Notes: generated by a model from the sequence alone, not told the origin. DNA of 64,000 bases from Neptunomonas sp. (GCF_016744175.1 NZ_JADGEV010000004.1:1-64000); one strand, 5' to 3'; shown: positions 19,824 to 30,199, counted from the first letter of the stretch. A program made the numbers and translations.

Positions 19824-20567
19824 ATGAAAAAGGGGTTAATGTCACTCGCAGCAATCGTTGTATTGAGTGGGTCTGTTACAGGGTGTATCAATGGAAATCT
19901 AAACACGGCATCTCTTGGCGCAGGAATGGATGCTTTTAAAGCGGTTACTCTCTCTGAAAGTGATGCGAAAGCACTTGCAGCTCGGGCGACTCAGCAAATG
20001 GACCAAACTAATAAAGTGTTGTCCGCTTCTAGTAAGCACAGTAAACGACTTACACGTTTAGTTAAGAAATTCCGTAATGAAGATGGTCTAGCACTTAATT
20101 TTAAAGTGTACGGAAGTAATGAAATGAATGCGTTTGCCATGGCTAACGGAACAGTACGAGTTTATCAGGGGTTAATGAATAAGCTGACTGATGATGAGCT
20201 GCGTTTTGTTATTGGTCATGAAATTGGCCATGTTAAATTAGGACATTCGCTTAAAGCAATGCGCACAGCATATGCAACTTCTGCATTGCGTAAAGGCGCT
20301 GCAAGTCAGGGCGGAGACGTAGCAAGACTTTCGGGTTCTCAGCTTGGAGCACTAGGTGAAAAGCTAGTCAATGCTCAGTTTTCACAATCGCAAGAAACTG
20401 ATTCAGATACTTACGCGGTTAAGTTTATGAAAAAGTATGGATTTAATCCGCGCGCAGGTTTGAGTGTAATGGAAAAATTCCAGAAGATGGATGGTGGGAA
20501 AAGCAGCATGCTCTCTAGCCACCCGGCATCTGGTGCACGTGAAAAACATATTGCGCGTCTTTTGTAA
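19824..20567 (+). CDS. M48 family metalloprotease lipoprotein (LoiP/YggG-like)
   Basis: HEIGH zinc motif in VIGHEIGHVKLGH; lipoprotein signal VTGC; SSHPAS. Confidence 0.85.
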   Translation: MKKGLMSLAAIVVLSGSVTGCINGNLNTASLGAGMDAFKAVTLSESDAKALAARATQQMDQTNKVLSASSKHSKRLTRLVKKFRNEDGLALNFKVYGSNEMNAFAMANGTVRVYQGLMNKLTDDELRFVIGHEIGHVKLGHSLKAMRTAYATSALRKGAASQGGDVARLSGSQLGALGEKLVNAQFSQSQETDSDTYAVKFMKKYGFNPRAGLSVMEKFQKMDGGKSSMLSSHPASGAREKHIARLL

Positions 20568-20580
20568 TTCATCATACTTA

Positions 20581-20609
20581 ATATGACTCAAAGCGACTTT
20601 GAGTCATAT
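20581..20609. terminator. hairpin ATATGACTCAAAG-CGA-CTTTGAGTCATAT
   Basis: 13-nt perfect arms just downstream of the M48 protease gene. Confidence 0.7.
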
Positions 20610-20627
20610 CTTCGCTAAACAAAATTT

Positions 20628-20660
20628 AATAAGCCCTATGATAAATTTAGGGCTTATTTT
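20628..20660. terminator. hairpin AATAAGCCCTA...TAGGGCTTATTTT, terminator between convergent genes
   Basis: 11-nt arms followed by T run. Confidence 0.7.
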
Positions 20661-20678
20661 CTGACTGAACATGACTCT

Positions 20679-21416
20679 CTAGTGAGTACTTCTTAACGCT
20701 ACTTTTATGTTATGCGCATTTTCCTGTTCTGTGTGCGACATTAACAGGCAGGGGGAGCCGTTTTGATAATCAAAACTTGCGTATTCGTTGGTCACTAAAA
20801 TGTGACTGAAGCTAACCGTTTTTGCATCACGCCGGTGCATGCAAACTGATTGATGCCCTTTTGTGGGGTGATGTCCTTGGTGGTATTCAATGTGTTGTTG
20901 TGCAGTATTCATTGAAGTTGATGATGTGTACCTATTAATACGTGTAGCTGAAACTTTCTCAAACTCAACAGAAGAGGAGGTTAGCGGGCTACTAACGTTT
21001 AACGTTAAAAGTTTTTTACCGTCCCATTGATAGCGTTTAATGTCGGCCCCATCAAATGACCGTTCAAAAGCAAGAATTGTAAAGGGGGCGTAGCAATTAA
21101 GATTGAGACATTCTATTTCTGTAGTGAATGCACTAATGGTATTTAAGTAGGAGAGTGATTTCAATAGATGCCCACGACTGCTCAAAGGCCCTCTTGGTAT
21201 ATCACCTTGGTAAAAGTTTAATAAACAAAGGCTAAAACCCCACTCATTTACGGAAATCCAGCTACCGTCCCCATCGGGGTCTAGCGGCATTAGCGCGGTA
21301 ACATTGTTTGTCTCATAATGACTTGGAGGGAGTGCCTTGCTACGGCTTCGTTGTTCATCACGGTTAAAAAAAAGATGATAACCATTCTGATTGATTAGCC
21401 AGCTAACGGTGCACAC
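20679..21416 (-). CDS. NRDE (TANGO2-like) family protein
   Basis: N-terminus MCTVSWLINQNGYHLFFNRDE matches the NRDE/TANGO2 signature. Confidence 0.85.
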   Translation of the reverse strand: MCTVSWLINQNGYHLFFNRDEQRSRSKALPPSHYETNNVTALMPLDPDGDGSWISVNEWGFSLCLLNFYQGDIPRGPLSSRGHLLKSLSYLNTISAFTTEIECLNLNCYAPFTILAFERSFDGADIKRYQWDGKKLLTLNVSSPLTSSSVEFEKVSATRINRYTSSTSMNTAQQHIEYHQGHHPTKGHQSVCMHRRDAKTVSFSHILVTNEYASFDYQNGSPCLLMSHTEQENAHNIKVALRSTH

Positions 21417-21934
21417 TAAGACTGGGCCTGCTCACGGTTGTAGGTTGCCGTAGCGGGTGCAACACCATAATGGTTACCTATGCTGTACCCCTGTACTTTT
21501 GCAATCGTCACCATTAAAGCTAAATGATGAATAGTATGGTTGGATGCAAAAAATAGTTCTCTTCCAAATGAGGTTTCTAGTAACGAACTGTGTTGTTCAG
21601 AGATAGCTATTTCTGTCTTAATTTTAACATGTCGGTTTATTGTTTCGGGGCTTAAGGCAACAAGCCATGCTCTTATATCATTCAGTGTACATAAGGCACT
21701 ATGTCGATTTGTTTCTACCAAGCTACCTCGTAGACGGATGTCATAATCTACAACATCATCTTCCATGTTTCTGATAAGCGCATGATAAATATCTAGGATG
21801 TGTCTAAGATGCTGACCAATACTACTTTCAAATAAATTCGATGAGTTATCTTGATAAACGCTATCATTAATACTCTCAATAAAGTCATTAAGCTGATCAA
21901 ATATTTCTATACTGCTATCAATTACTTTCTGCAT
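21416..21934 (-). CDS. DinB family protein
   Basis: Metal-site-like His pattern: IGQHLRHILDIYH and NHTIHHLALM; start overlaps the NRDE gene. Confidence 0.8.
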   Translation of the reverse strand: MQKVIDSSIEIFDQLNDFIESINDSVYQDNSSNLFESSIGQHLRHILDIYHALIRNMEDDVVDYDIRLRGSLVETNRHSALCTLNDIRAWLVALSPETINRHVKIKTEIAISEQHSSLLETSFGRELFFASNHTIHHLALMVTIAKVQGYSIGNHYGVAPATATYNREQAQS

Positions 21935-21976
21935 GAAATTCTACCGTTAAACGAGTCTTTATAAATTAAGAGGGCG

Positions 21977-23242
21977 TTAAGTTTTGGATGTTCTTAATGA
22001 TGCATTAGCTACAGCACTGGTGCTAATGCTGGACTCCTTAGGGGCTGTATAAACCATATAGATCAATGCGATAGGGGTTAAAACTAAATACAAGGTTGCT
22101 AATGAGGACTGAATGTCTGAGAAGTAAGAAGCAAGCAGTGCTGCAACCGAATAAAATATAACAATGCCTGTTTGAGATAGGTAGCTCTTCGCTAGCAAGT
22201 AGTTTAAAGGGCGTTGCTCTCTTGCATGGTCAAAAAAACGTTTGTTAAAGCTTAACCGGAAGAATGTCGTTAAAAATGCGATTAATAAGATGGCAGGGTA
22301 GATCATGTGATTTGGTAATGACGGGTCTAATAAGCTGCGCAGCCACCAAGATAAAGCATAAAAAATAACGGCAAATGTATACACTTTGTTACGGTCAAGG
22401 CTATCAATTTTGTTTTTTAATACATAGAAAATAACGGACAACAAAACGGTAAGTGTAACAATAATAACGCCTAATTCTTTAACGTTTTCCTGAGAAATCA
22501 AAAATAGAGAGACTACCCAAAAATAACTTTCAAGGAAAAGAAATACGCCGTCAAGGTAAAACACAACGGAGGAGTTGTGAGAGTCCTTGAAGCGAAAGAG
22601 GGATGTTTTTTTTGATTCTGTCGTGCCTATTTTTACAGGCAGAACTTGGCTAATGGTAAAGAAAGTGCTCATTCGGCTTGGCTGAAAAAACCAGATAAGG
22701 CCTGCTAACGATATAATAGAACTGACTAGCCATAACGAATGCTTTAGATTGTCTTCTAGCATAAAGGCGCCGACTAAAATCCCTAGTTTCAAGACAACAA
22801 CCACTAAAATTTGGAAGTTACCAAATTGCTTTCCTGTATCGTTTGTGGGTGAGGTCTGGTTGTTACGTTTGTTTGAATCCGATGTCATGGTACTGAACAG
22901 CATTCTTTGTGTTGTCCAGTAGAAGCAGTTATATACACCATTAAATAATGCAGCAATGGCCCACGAAATAGGCGAGTCACTAAAGAGTAAAACGCCTACA
23001 AGAAAGACTTCGCTAATAAAAGATAAAGCAACAATCCAGCGCCACTGAGACTGATTAAATAGAGCTTCCCATATTTTCAGTGAAACAATAAACCCGAATC
23101 CGGTGAGAGCAATAAACAACGCAATTCCTTCAATTGATACACCTTGCTTCAGTAGCAGCACGGGAATAAAGAAGGGCAGTAATCCAATCAGAAATGAGTG
23201 GACGCCTGCAAACTGAAAAAAGCTCGAAGATACGGTTTTCAT
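21977..23242 (-). CDS. MFS-type membrane transporter
   Basis: ~12 hydrophobic segments; overlaps the stop of the ATP-grasp gene at 23242. Confidence 0.75.
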   Translation of the reverse strand: MKTVSSSFFQFAGVHSFLIGLLPFFIPVLLLKQGVSIEGIALFIALTGFGFIVSLKIWEALFNQSQWRWIVALSFISEVFLVGVLLFSDSPISWAIAALFNGVYNCFYWTTQRMLFSTMTSDSNKRNNQTSPTNDTGKQFGNFQILVVVVLKLGILVGAFMLEDNLKHSLWLVSSIISLAGLIWFFQPSRMSTFFTISQVLPVKIGTTESKKTSLFRFKDSHNSSVVFYLDGVFLFLESYFWVVSLFLISQENVKELGVIIVTLTVLLSVIFYVLKNKIDSLDRNKVYTFAVIFYALSWWLRSLLDPSLPNHMIYPAILLIAFLTTFFRLSFNKRFFDHAREQRPLNYLLAKSYLSQTGIVIFYSVAALLASYFSDIQSSLATLYLVLTPIALIYMVYTAPKESSISTSAVANASLRTSKT

Positions 23243-24150
23243 TAGAAAATATCTGCGTTGCTGATTTCTATTTGATCGAGCTTACTAAAGTATGGGCTTA
23301 AATCTTCTTTTTTACCGTAGCGTGGATAATCATGCATTTTCAAATAAGGACGTGAGTTTACTTCTAAAAAAATACATTTTTGATCTTGATAAGAATGATT
23401 GATCCCTTTTTCGAAAATAACATCGATGCCCAGTATGTTGGCATCGAACATATTTAATACATCTAAAAAAAGCTGTTTGTTGTCTTCTGGAATAGTCTCT
23501 TTATCAATAGTTCGGACGGTGCCGCCTGGCGCTAATGATATTCGGTAAAAAAGGACAACATCTTTGCCTTCTTCTGGAATGCTTTCTAGCGTGTATTTAC
23601 TTTTCTTTATATAGTTAATGGTTTGCTCATTCTTTTCAATGGGATAGATGCAAGGGTGCAGCTCCATTGCTTTTCGAATAGCATTTTCTTCATCAATAAG
23701 TTCGCTAACTGTGTGTATGCCGTCACCAGTAATTGTTGGCGGGTAACGCTCAATTACTGACATGAGTTCCCCTTTAATGGCTACTACACGGTAGTTATGC
23801 CCCTTTAAGTACTGCTCCACTACCGTTGTAGGCCACCAAATTTTTGCTAGAAAAATAGCCTTCCATAGTTCTTTGAAATTGTTGATAGGAAAGTAGCTGC
23901 CGCGAGAATAACCACTAACATTGGGCTTGATGACTAAAGGAAAGCCATGTTCTTTGGCAAAACGATGTGCTGCCATTGGGTTTAAGAATATTTGTCCTTT
24001 GGCATGAGGAACATTACCTTGACTAAACACAGCACGAGCTTGTTCTTTAGAGCGGCAGCTTTTTCTTACTTCTAAATTGTTATAGCTGCTGCAGCCGTTC
24101 ATATAGCGCTGACTTATCCAGCTATAAATTATCTTTTTTATATTTTGCAT
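23242..24150 (-). CDS. ATP-grasp ligase, cyanophycin synthetase/GshF-like
   Basis: FPLVIKPNVSGYSRG, VVEQYLKGHNYRVVAI, GIDVIF...CIFLEVNSRPYLKMHDYPRYGKKED (ATP-grasp catalytic ExN). Confidence 0.8.
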   Translation of the reverse strand: MQNIKKIIYSWISQRYMNGCSSYNNLEVRKSCRSKEQARAVFSQGNVPHAKGQIFLNPMAAHRFAKEHGFPLVIKPNVSGYSRGSYFPINNFKELWKAIFLAKIWWPTTVVEQYLKGHNYRVVAIKGELMSVIERYPPTITGDGIHTVSELIDEENAIRKAMELHPCIYPIEKNEQTINYIKKSKYTLESIPEEGKDVVLFYRISLAPGGTVRTIDKETIPEDNKQLFLDVLNMFDANILGIDVIFEKGINHSYQDQKCIFLEVNSRPYLKMHDYPRYGKKEDLSPYFSKLDQIEISNADIF

Positions 24151-24173
24151 TTGGTGTGCTCGTCTTAATCAAT

Positions 24174-24986
24174 TCACTTGGTGCGTTGTATGAAACCTAA
24201 TTTTTTAAAGAATAAAAAAGGCTCATTTTGTTCTGCCGGTATAGTTCTTGTTACTTTTGCCAGCAACCAAGTACATTGAGTAGCTAGGCTTAGTTTCTTC
24301 TTTAGCGATGTGTTTTTAGTAAGCAACACAAGTGGCATAGGAACAAACAGGTTTATTTCGATAACTTTAAAATCACCTTCAATCAGTTTTGTCAGCGAAT
24401 CAGCTCGAACGCCAAAGCGTGAAATTCTAAAGTCACCAATTGTTCTCAGGTTCTCCCAGAGAGCATTGCTACTTTCTTTGCTAAGGAGCTTGGTTACATC
24501 TTGATACTCAGTTTGCTTATTATAAATGCCGTTTATTGGGAAGTTATCACTGCTGTGGTTTATTACCTGTGTAACTGACAGCATTGCATAACGGTCAGAT
24601 GCTATATCTGAGGGTATAATGAAAACCTCAAATTCAATTTTTCCTTTAGCGGCTTCCTGAATGAGATAATGAGACTGCCCCGTTGCTCTTTGGCAACGAA
24701 TATCATCTAGTTCGTTACGGTTATCTGCTCTTAGAATTCCCTTAGAGTTTTGCCCCCATTCAGGTTTAACAAATACGGGGTAGGATTCTGGCTGTTTATC
24801 GCCAGAATCCAGCCATTGGTCTAAGCGCCATTCTATGGGTATCAGATCATTAATATCCTGCTTGGAATATATGCCTTTGCCTTTATTAAAATAACTAGCG
24901 TTTAACTGGAAGTAATGCCAGGGCATTACTCTCAAACGAAGGCACGAGACTATATAAGAAGTCACCAATAGAATTCTAATCATCAT
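24174..24986 (-). CDS. second ATP-grasp-like ligase (divergent)
   Basis: YPVFVKPEWGQNSKGI...YLIQEAA..EFEVFII...FKVIEINLFVPMPL resembles ATP-grasp core motifs. Confidence 0.65.
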   Translation of the reverse strand: MMIRILLVTSYIVSCLRLRVMPWHYFQLNASYFNKGKGIYSKQDINDLIPIEWRLDQWLDSGDKQPESYPVFVKPEWGQNSKGILRADNRNELDDIRCQRATGQSHYLIQEAAKGKIEFEVFIIPSDIASDRYAMLSVTQVINHSSDNFPINGIYNKQTEYQDVTKLLSKESSNALWENLRTIGDFRISRFGVRADSLTKLIEGDFKVIEINLFVPMPLVLLTKNTSLKKKLSLATQCTWLLAKVTRTIPAEQNEPFLFFKKLGFIQRTK

Positions 24987-24999
24987 AATTATCTAAGAC

Positions 25000-25521
25000 T
25001 TACAGAGTGATGTTGCGGTTAGTATTGCTAGTACGCCAATGCGCAAAGTTTACAACGGCCATGGCCAATCCTAAAATAAGGATAGAAACAGCAGCATAGA
25101 ACAGTGATCCATGGTCACTAACGCCATTATGCAACACTTCTATCCCCAGTGGTGTTGCTAAGTGAAAAAAAGCTGCTCCGCTCATAATCCCAGCGGCAAG
25201 CACTCCTCCTATACTGTGAATCAATGCTCTTTCTGGCGCTTTGCCTATGGCGTTTAACTTTTTGAGGATAAAGAACACAATAGGAAGTAATAAAAAAATT
25301 GAAACTATTAGTTCAGCACTACCAACAGCATAAGCGCCGTATTCTGCAAACCAAAGTCCTAATCCATTTGATAGGGTATTACTCATCCACGCACCGATAG
25401 TTGAAAATATGTGCTGAGTGTCTGGATGGCCGGAAAACTTATATGGCAAAGAGCTCAAAAATACTTTGCATGTCCAAGCAACAACTACCCAGCTAAAAAT
25501 TGTAATAATTCGAGATTTCAT
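25000..25521 (-). CDS. DoxX-like integral membrane protein
   Basis: ~170 aa, four hydrophobic segments; pattern KFSGHPDTQHIFSTIGAW. Confidence 0.5.
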   Translation of the reverse strand: MKSRIITIFSWVVVAWTCKVFLSSLPYKFSGHPDTQHIFSTIGAWMSNTLSNGLGLWFAEYGAYAVGSAELIVSIFLLLPIVFFILKKLNAIGKAPERALIHSIGGVLAAGIMSGAAFFHLATPLGIEVLHNGVSDHGSLFYAAVSILILGLAMAVVNFAHWRTSNTNRNITL

Positions 25522-25560
25522 ACCGTATCCTTAATGTTATTATTGGCTGTATTAATGAAG

Positions 25561-26025
25561 TTACTTAATGACTTTTGGCCAGTTTTTGTCAGCAGAACTA
25601 ATAAAGCCTTCTTTGTCTTTTACCCATTTTGACTGTACTTCGGCATCGTAATTAAGATATAGCTTGCCTTTATGAACAGTCCACTGCAGCGGATCACCCT
25701 TTGCAGTATCGTTATTGGCTACAGCCCATGCGCAGTAACCACCATACTGAGGCGCATACTTTTCAGGGTTACCTTTGAATGCCGCTAGATTATCGGCATT
25801 TTTAAAACGCCATTGAGCGCCTTTGTATTCTGTTGTGAAACGCTTGCTACCCTCGACTGCTTTATTTTCAGTGAAGTAAGCAACGGTGTCATAACCTGCA
25901 ACAGCAAGGTCGCTGAAGTAAGACGTGTAGATAGGGGACTTTGCACTTGCATGTAAAGACATAACCATCAACATTGCTGCGATAATTGAACCCCATGCTT
26001 TTTTATATGAAAGTAGGTTGGTCAT
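25561..26025 (-). CDS. secreted YHS domain-containing protein
   Basis: Signal peptide; AVAGYDTVAYF..., YGGYCAWAV, paralogous to 18481-18942. Confidence 0.8.
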   Translation of the reverse strand: MTNLLSYKKAWGSIIAAMLMVMSLHASAKSPIYTSYFSDLAVAGYDTVAYFTENKAVEGSKRFTTEYKGAQWRFKNADNLAAFKGNPEKYAPQYGGYCAWAVANNDTAKGDPLQWTVHKGKLYLNYDAEVQSKWVKDKEGFISSADKNWPKVIK

Positions 26026-26571
26026 TTGTGTGCCCTCGAAGTCTATAAGCTTGTCATGTAAGTTTTCTTTACAACCAATCGCCTATCTTGGCTGTAAAAA
26101 GTAAGCCAACTATATATTTTGAATCTGAAATCAACCTGAAAAAAATAGCTATTTTAATCCATTTGGTAAGCTTAGGCCTATGAATAGTTTGTTGTTTTAG
26201 TGAATAACAATACTCATATTATAGGTGTTGTTGGTTGCGTCAAAGGAAGCCGCTAAAAGAAGAGGGGAGTTGATGGTTTGTTGTTTGTGATGGCCAAAAC
26301 TCTATATATGCTATTTTGTAGACCTTTAAACGATAAAAAAAGACATTATATGGAGGTATTGTCGACAATCCTGTTTTTTGTTGATTATCAAACCCCATGA
26401 AAAAGTAGATTTTTTACGTAAAATAGCCATATTCGCCTTATGTCGTAGTTAAATCCGTGTTTTTTTTAGTTAAAGTAGATGGATCTTGTAGGCCGACTGT
26501 CAACAATAACTATAACGGCTCACATTGACGTAGTCCTGAAAATTAACTTATAAGCACAAAGGGCCCGCGCT

Positions 26572-28464
26572 ATGTCCTACCAAGCAGAATATGATAAATC
26601 GATAGAAACTCCAGAACAGTTTTGGGGAGAAAAAGCAGAAGGGATTGAGTGGTATAAAAAGCCTCAGCAGATCCTGAGTAAAGACGACAACGGTATTGAT
26701 CGCTGGTTTGCTGATGGAGAGATGAACACCGCATACCTTGCGCTGGACTATCATGTAGATAATGGACGTGGTGATCAAAATGCCATGTTCTTTGATTCAC
26801 CTGTTACTAATACTAAAACTCGGTATACCTATAAAGAGTTGCGAGATGAAGTGGCAAAATTTGCCGGTATTTTAAAAGCACAGGGTGTAGAAAAAGGCGA
26901 CCGTGTTGTCATTTATATGCCAATGATCCCAGAAGCAGTTATTGCTATGCTGGGTGTTGCTCGCCTAGGTGCCGTTCATTCTGTTGTGTTTGGTGGTTTT
27001 GCTCCTCATGAACTGGCTGTGCGTATCGACGATGCCGAGCCTAAAGTGGTTGTTACTGCATCGTGCGGAATCGAAATATCAAAAGTGTTGCCTTATAAGC
27101 CAATGCTTGATGAAGCAATTGTTAAATCCGCGCATAAGCCGAGTAGCTGTATTGTGTTTCAGCGCCCTCAAGTAAAGGCTGAAATGATTGAAGGCCGTGA
27201 CATTGATTGGGCGACGGCTATGGCCTCTGCTAAGCCCGCAGACTGCGTACCTGTTAAAGGTACTGATCCTCTCTATATACTTTATACATCAGGAACAACG
27301 GGTAAGCCTAAAGGTGTCGTACGTGATAATGGTGGCCACGCGGTTGCACTGAAATACAGTATGAAGGCTATTTACAACATGGAAGCGGGTGACGTTTTCT
27401 GGGCCGCTTCAGATGTTGGTTGGGTCGTTGGGCATTCATATATTGTATATGCACCGTTATTGGCTGGATGCACTACTGTTGTCTATGAAGGTAAACCAAT
27501 TAAAACACCTGATGCAGGTGCATTCTGGCGCGTATGTGAAGAGTACAAGGTTAAAGCTCTGTTTGCAGCACCAACAGCTTTTCGTGCTATCCGAAAAGAA
27601 GATCCAGACTCTGAACTGCTTAAGCCTTACGACCTTACTCACTTAAAAACCATTTTCATGGCAGGAGAGCGTCTAGATCCGCCAACGTATGTATGGACAA
27701 CAGAAACAATTGGTAAACCGGTTATTGATCACTGGTGGCAAACCGAGACGGGTTGGGCTATCTGTGGAAACTTAACGGGCATTGAGATGAAAGAGCCTAA
27801 ACCAGGTTCGTCTACGCTTCCGATGCCAGGCTTCAATGTGCAGGTTGTAGACTCTGAAGGCAATGAGTTACCGGCAGGGGTTCAGGGTAACATCGCTATG
27901 AAGTTGCCTTTGCCGCCAAGCTGTTTGCCAACGGTATGGGGTGATCATGAGCGCTTCCGCACAGGTTATTTAACTGAGTTCCCAGGCTATTACTCAACAG
28001 GTGATGGCGGTTATAAAGACGAAGAGGGCTATGTATTCATCATGGGTCGTACCGATGATGTAATAAACGTAGCAGGGCACCGTTTATCAACAGGTGAGAT
28101 GGAAGAGATCGTTGCAAGTCACCCAGCCGTTGCTGAGTGTTGTGTAATCGGTGTTAATGATCCGCTTAAAGGCCAGCAACCCATTGGTATGGTGCTGATC
28201 AAGAACGGTATCGAGGTTGACGAGAAAGAAATTGAAGCAGAGCTGGTAGCGATGGTTCGTAAAGAGATCGGTGCTGTTGCTTGTTTCAGAAAAGCAATGG
28301 TCGTTCAGCGTCTTCCTAAAACTCGCTCTGGAAAAATTCTGCGTAAGTTGTTGCGTCAGATTGCCGATGGTTCTGAGTATTCAGTGCCTTCTACAATCGA
28401 TGATCCAGCTAGCTTACCGGAAATCGAGGAAATTATGGATCGTCACGGCCTCGTGACGAGCTAA
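26572..28464 (+). CDS. prpE: propionyl-CoA synthetase
   Basis: AMP-binding motif YILYTSGTTGKPKG; full-length PrpE-type acyl-CoA synthetase with C-terminal KTRSGKILRKLLR. Confidence 0.9.
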   Translation: MSYQAEYDKSIETPEQFWGEKAEGIEWYKKPQQILSKDDNGIDRWFADGEMNTAYLALDYHVDNGRGDQNAMFFDSPVTNTKTRYTYKELRDEVAKFAGILKAQGVEKGDRVVIYMPMIPEAVIAMLGVARLGAVHSVVFGGFAPHELAVRIDDAEPKVVVTASCGIEISKVLPYKPMLDEAIVKSAHKPSSCIVFQRPQVKAEMIEGRDIDWATAMASAKPADCVPVKGTDPLYILYTSGTTGKPKGVVRDNGGHAVALKYSMKAIYNMEAGDVFWAASDVGWVVGHSYIVYAPLLAGCTTVVYEGKPIKTPDAGAFWRVCEEYKVKALFAAPTAFRAIRKEDPDSELLKPYDLTHLKTIFMAGERLDPPTYVWTTETIGKPVIDHWWQTETGWAICGNLTGIEMKEPKPGSSTLPMPGFNVQVVDSEGNELPAGVQGNIAMKLPLPPSCLPTVWGDHERFRTGYLTEFPGYYSTGDGGYKDEEGYVFIMGRTDDVINVAGHRLSTGEMEEIVASHPAVAECCVIGVNDPLKGQQPIGMVLIKNGIEVDEKEIEAELVAMVRKEIGAVACFRKAMVVQRLPKTRSGKILRKLLRQIADGSEYSVPSTIDDPASLPEIEEIMDRHGLVTS

Positions 28465-28497
28465 TAATACCTCACCTAAGACCCTTAGTAGTTTTTT

Positions 28498-28522
28498 AGG
28501 CAGCCTTTTGGCTGCCTTTTTT
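28498..28522 (+). terminator. Rho-independent terminator AGGCAGCC-TTTT-GGCTGCCTTTTTT
   Basis: 8-bp GC-rich stem and T run downstream of prpE. Confidence 0.9.
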
Positions 28523-28631
28523 GTGTCTTTTCTGTCCCTATTGGTTTTTATTTTTTTGGCTCTGTGTCTTATTAAATAATTGCCCTAGTCTTTATATTTT
28601 CTGATGGCTTTAGAGACGAGGGTATTAGTAA

Positions 28632-29489
28632 ATGAGGATCGTTAAGGTTTCGCAACTACTGGACGACAGAGAGCGTAATTATCTTCTCTATAACGGTGAT
28701 GTGATTATATTTGAAAAAATACCCGCCATACTGGAACTAAACGGCTATCTAGACAGGCTTGTCCAAGATGTCTTTGGAGGGTTGTCTAAATGCTCTATGT
28801 TAAATGAATGTAGCAGTAAGCAAGACAGTTCTGTCTTTGGGGTCAACATAGAGCGGTTACAAAATAGATTCCGTAAGGAACCAGCGTTTGCAGATTTGTT
28901 TAGATCAGCACTTAAGCAGACAGGTATGGATATTGAGCGTAACTATGCGGACGTACTATTTTTGCGATGTGTGGCCCCCTTGCTAAAAAAAAATATCCAC
29001 CGGGGTAGAATTGCCCATCACAGGGATACGTGGGGGAGTAACATCCAGCAGCAAGTTAATTGGTGGAGTTCTCTTTATCCTACCTCTGATGAGAATACAC
29101 TTGTGTTTTATCCGGAGTATTGGGATACACCTGTTGAGAACAGTACGAGCGAATGGTCGTACAGTGATTTCTGTAAAGCTCGATCCTTGGCAAAGCAAAA
29201 GGGCTTATCGCATATAAACTACCCTTATGCGCCTGAAGTCACACAGAGTGTTTTGTCTAATAAGTCTTTGAGTATCGTAACTTCTCCAGGTGATCTTGTG
29301 TGCTTCTCAAGTGCTCATTTACATGGCAGTACTGAGGCACCTCGTGGGAGTTGCAGATTTAGTATTGAGCTTCGTACTTTTGCAGAGCGTAGTACTGACT
29401 TAAATATACCGCCTAAAAATATTGATAATGCTAACGGAGAGCCTAGGTATGACTGGTTTAAGCGTCTCAGTGATAAAAAGAAATACTAA
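28632..29489 (+). CDS. 2OG-Fe(II) oxygenase/phytanoyl-CoA dioxygenase-like protein
   Basis: HRDTWGS (HxD) and distal H...R (AHLHGSTEAPRGSCRFSIELRT) facial-triad pattern. Confidence 0.55.
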   Translation: MRIVKVSQLLDDRERNYLLYNGDVIIFEKIPAILELNGYLDRLVQDVFGGLSKCSMLNECSSKQDSSVFGVNIERLQNRFRKEPAFADLFRSALKQTGMDIERNYADVLFLRCVAPLLKKNIHRGRIAHHRDTWGSNIQQQVNWWSSLYPTSDENTLVFYPEYWDTPVENSTSEWSYSDFCKARSLAKQKGLSHINYPYAPEVTQSVLSNKSLSIVTSPGDLVCFSSAHLHGSTEAPRGSCRFSIELRTFAERSTDLNIPPKNIDNANGEPRYDWFKRLSDKKKY

Positions 29490-29503
29490 TCTAGGAAAAG
29501 CAA

Positions 29504-30199
29504 TTACAGCGTCGAGGACAGCTTGTTGACGCCTGTTATTGATCCATTCCATACCATTTCGTAATGCGTAGCTTGTTGTATCGATGTTACATGTGATGGC
29601 GTCATTAAGGCCCAGCATATGGCGCTTTGTCGCCTGACGGAGTGATACCTGATTCCCATGCTTTTGTTATGCTTGATTGCATGGCCTAAAACACGAGCTT
29701 CGCTGTAATCGGTTGGAGAATAGATGGGATTAGTAGATGAAAGAGTCAGTCCGTCTAGGATGTCTACTTCATCAAAATGGCAAATTAATCCACGAAAAAC
29801 AAAACGTTCATAGTTTAGCTCTGGAACTCTGCTCCAATAGGCATGCTGATGATGTTTAACCTCAGCGATGGCGGTTTCCATACTATCGGCTAAATACAGT
29901 ATTCCAAATGCTCCGTTACTAAAACGAGAGCCGTCCGGATTTACATGGGTAAACGGTGCTGTAGCGTATGAACACCCAGGAATGCCGAATGGGATTTCAG
30001 TGCGGGGGATTAACTGTAAGTCACCTACTTCATTCTTAAGACGTGGGTTAGTTAATGTTTGCAGTGCATAGAGGCTATTGAATTCATTAGCGTCGGCAAC
30101 ATCATCAAATAGACTAATAGGAGGAAACTTTGAGTTAATTAACCGGTAGCTTTTAATTTTTTTGCTGGGTAAAGCGGGCAGTTGTTCAATGTTTACCAT
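29504..30199 (-). CDS. RES family NAD+ phosphorylase-type toxin
   Basis: RES-domain layout: GILYLADSMETAIAEVKHH (Y..E), YSPTDYSEARVLGHAI, GIRYHSVRR. Confidence 0.85.
   Translation of the reverse strand: MVNIEQLPALPSKKIKSYRLINSKFPPISLFDDVADANEFNSLYALQTLTNPRLKNEVGDLQLIPRTEIPFGIPGCSYATAPFTHVNPDGSRFSNGAFGILYLADSMETAIAEVKHHQHAYWSRVPELNYERFVFRGLICHFDEVDILDGLTLSSTNPIYSPTDYSEARVLGHAIKHNKSMGIRYHSVRRQSAICWALMTPSHVTSIQQATHYEMVWNGSITGVNKLSSTL

Noticed and set aside
26548-26800. Minus-strand ORFs overlapping the prpE start
   Set aside because: Antisense to the conserved prpE N-terminus; no motifs.
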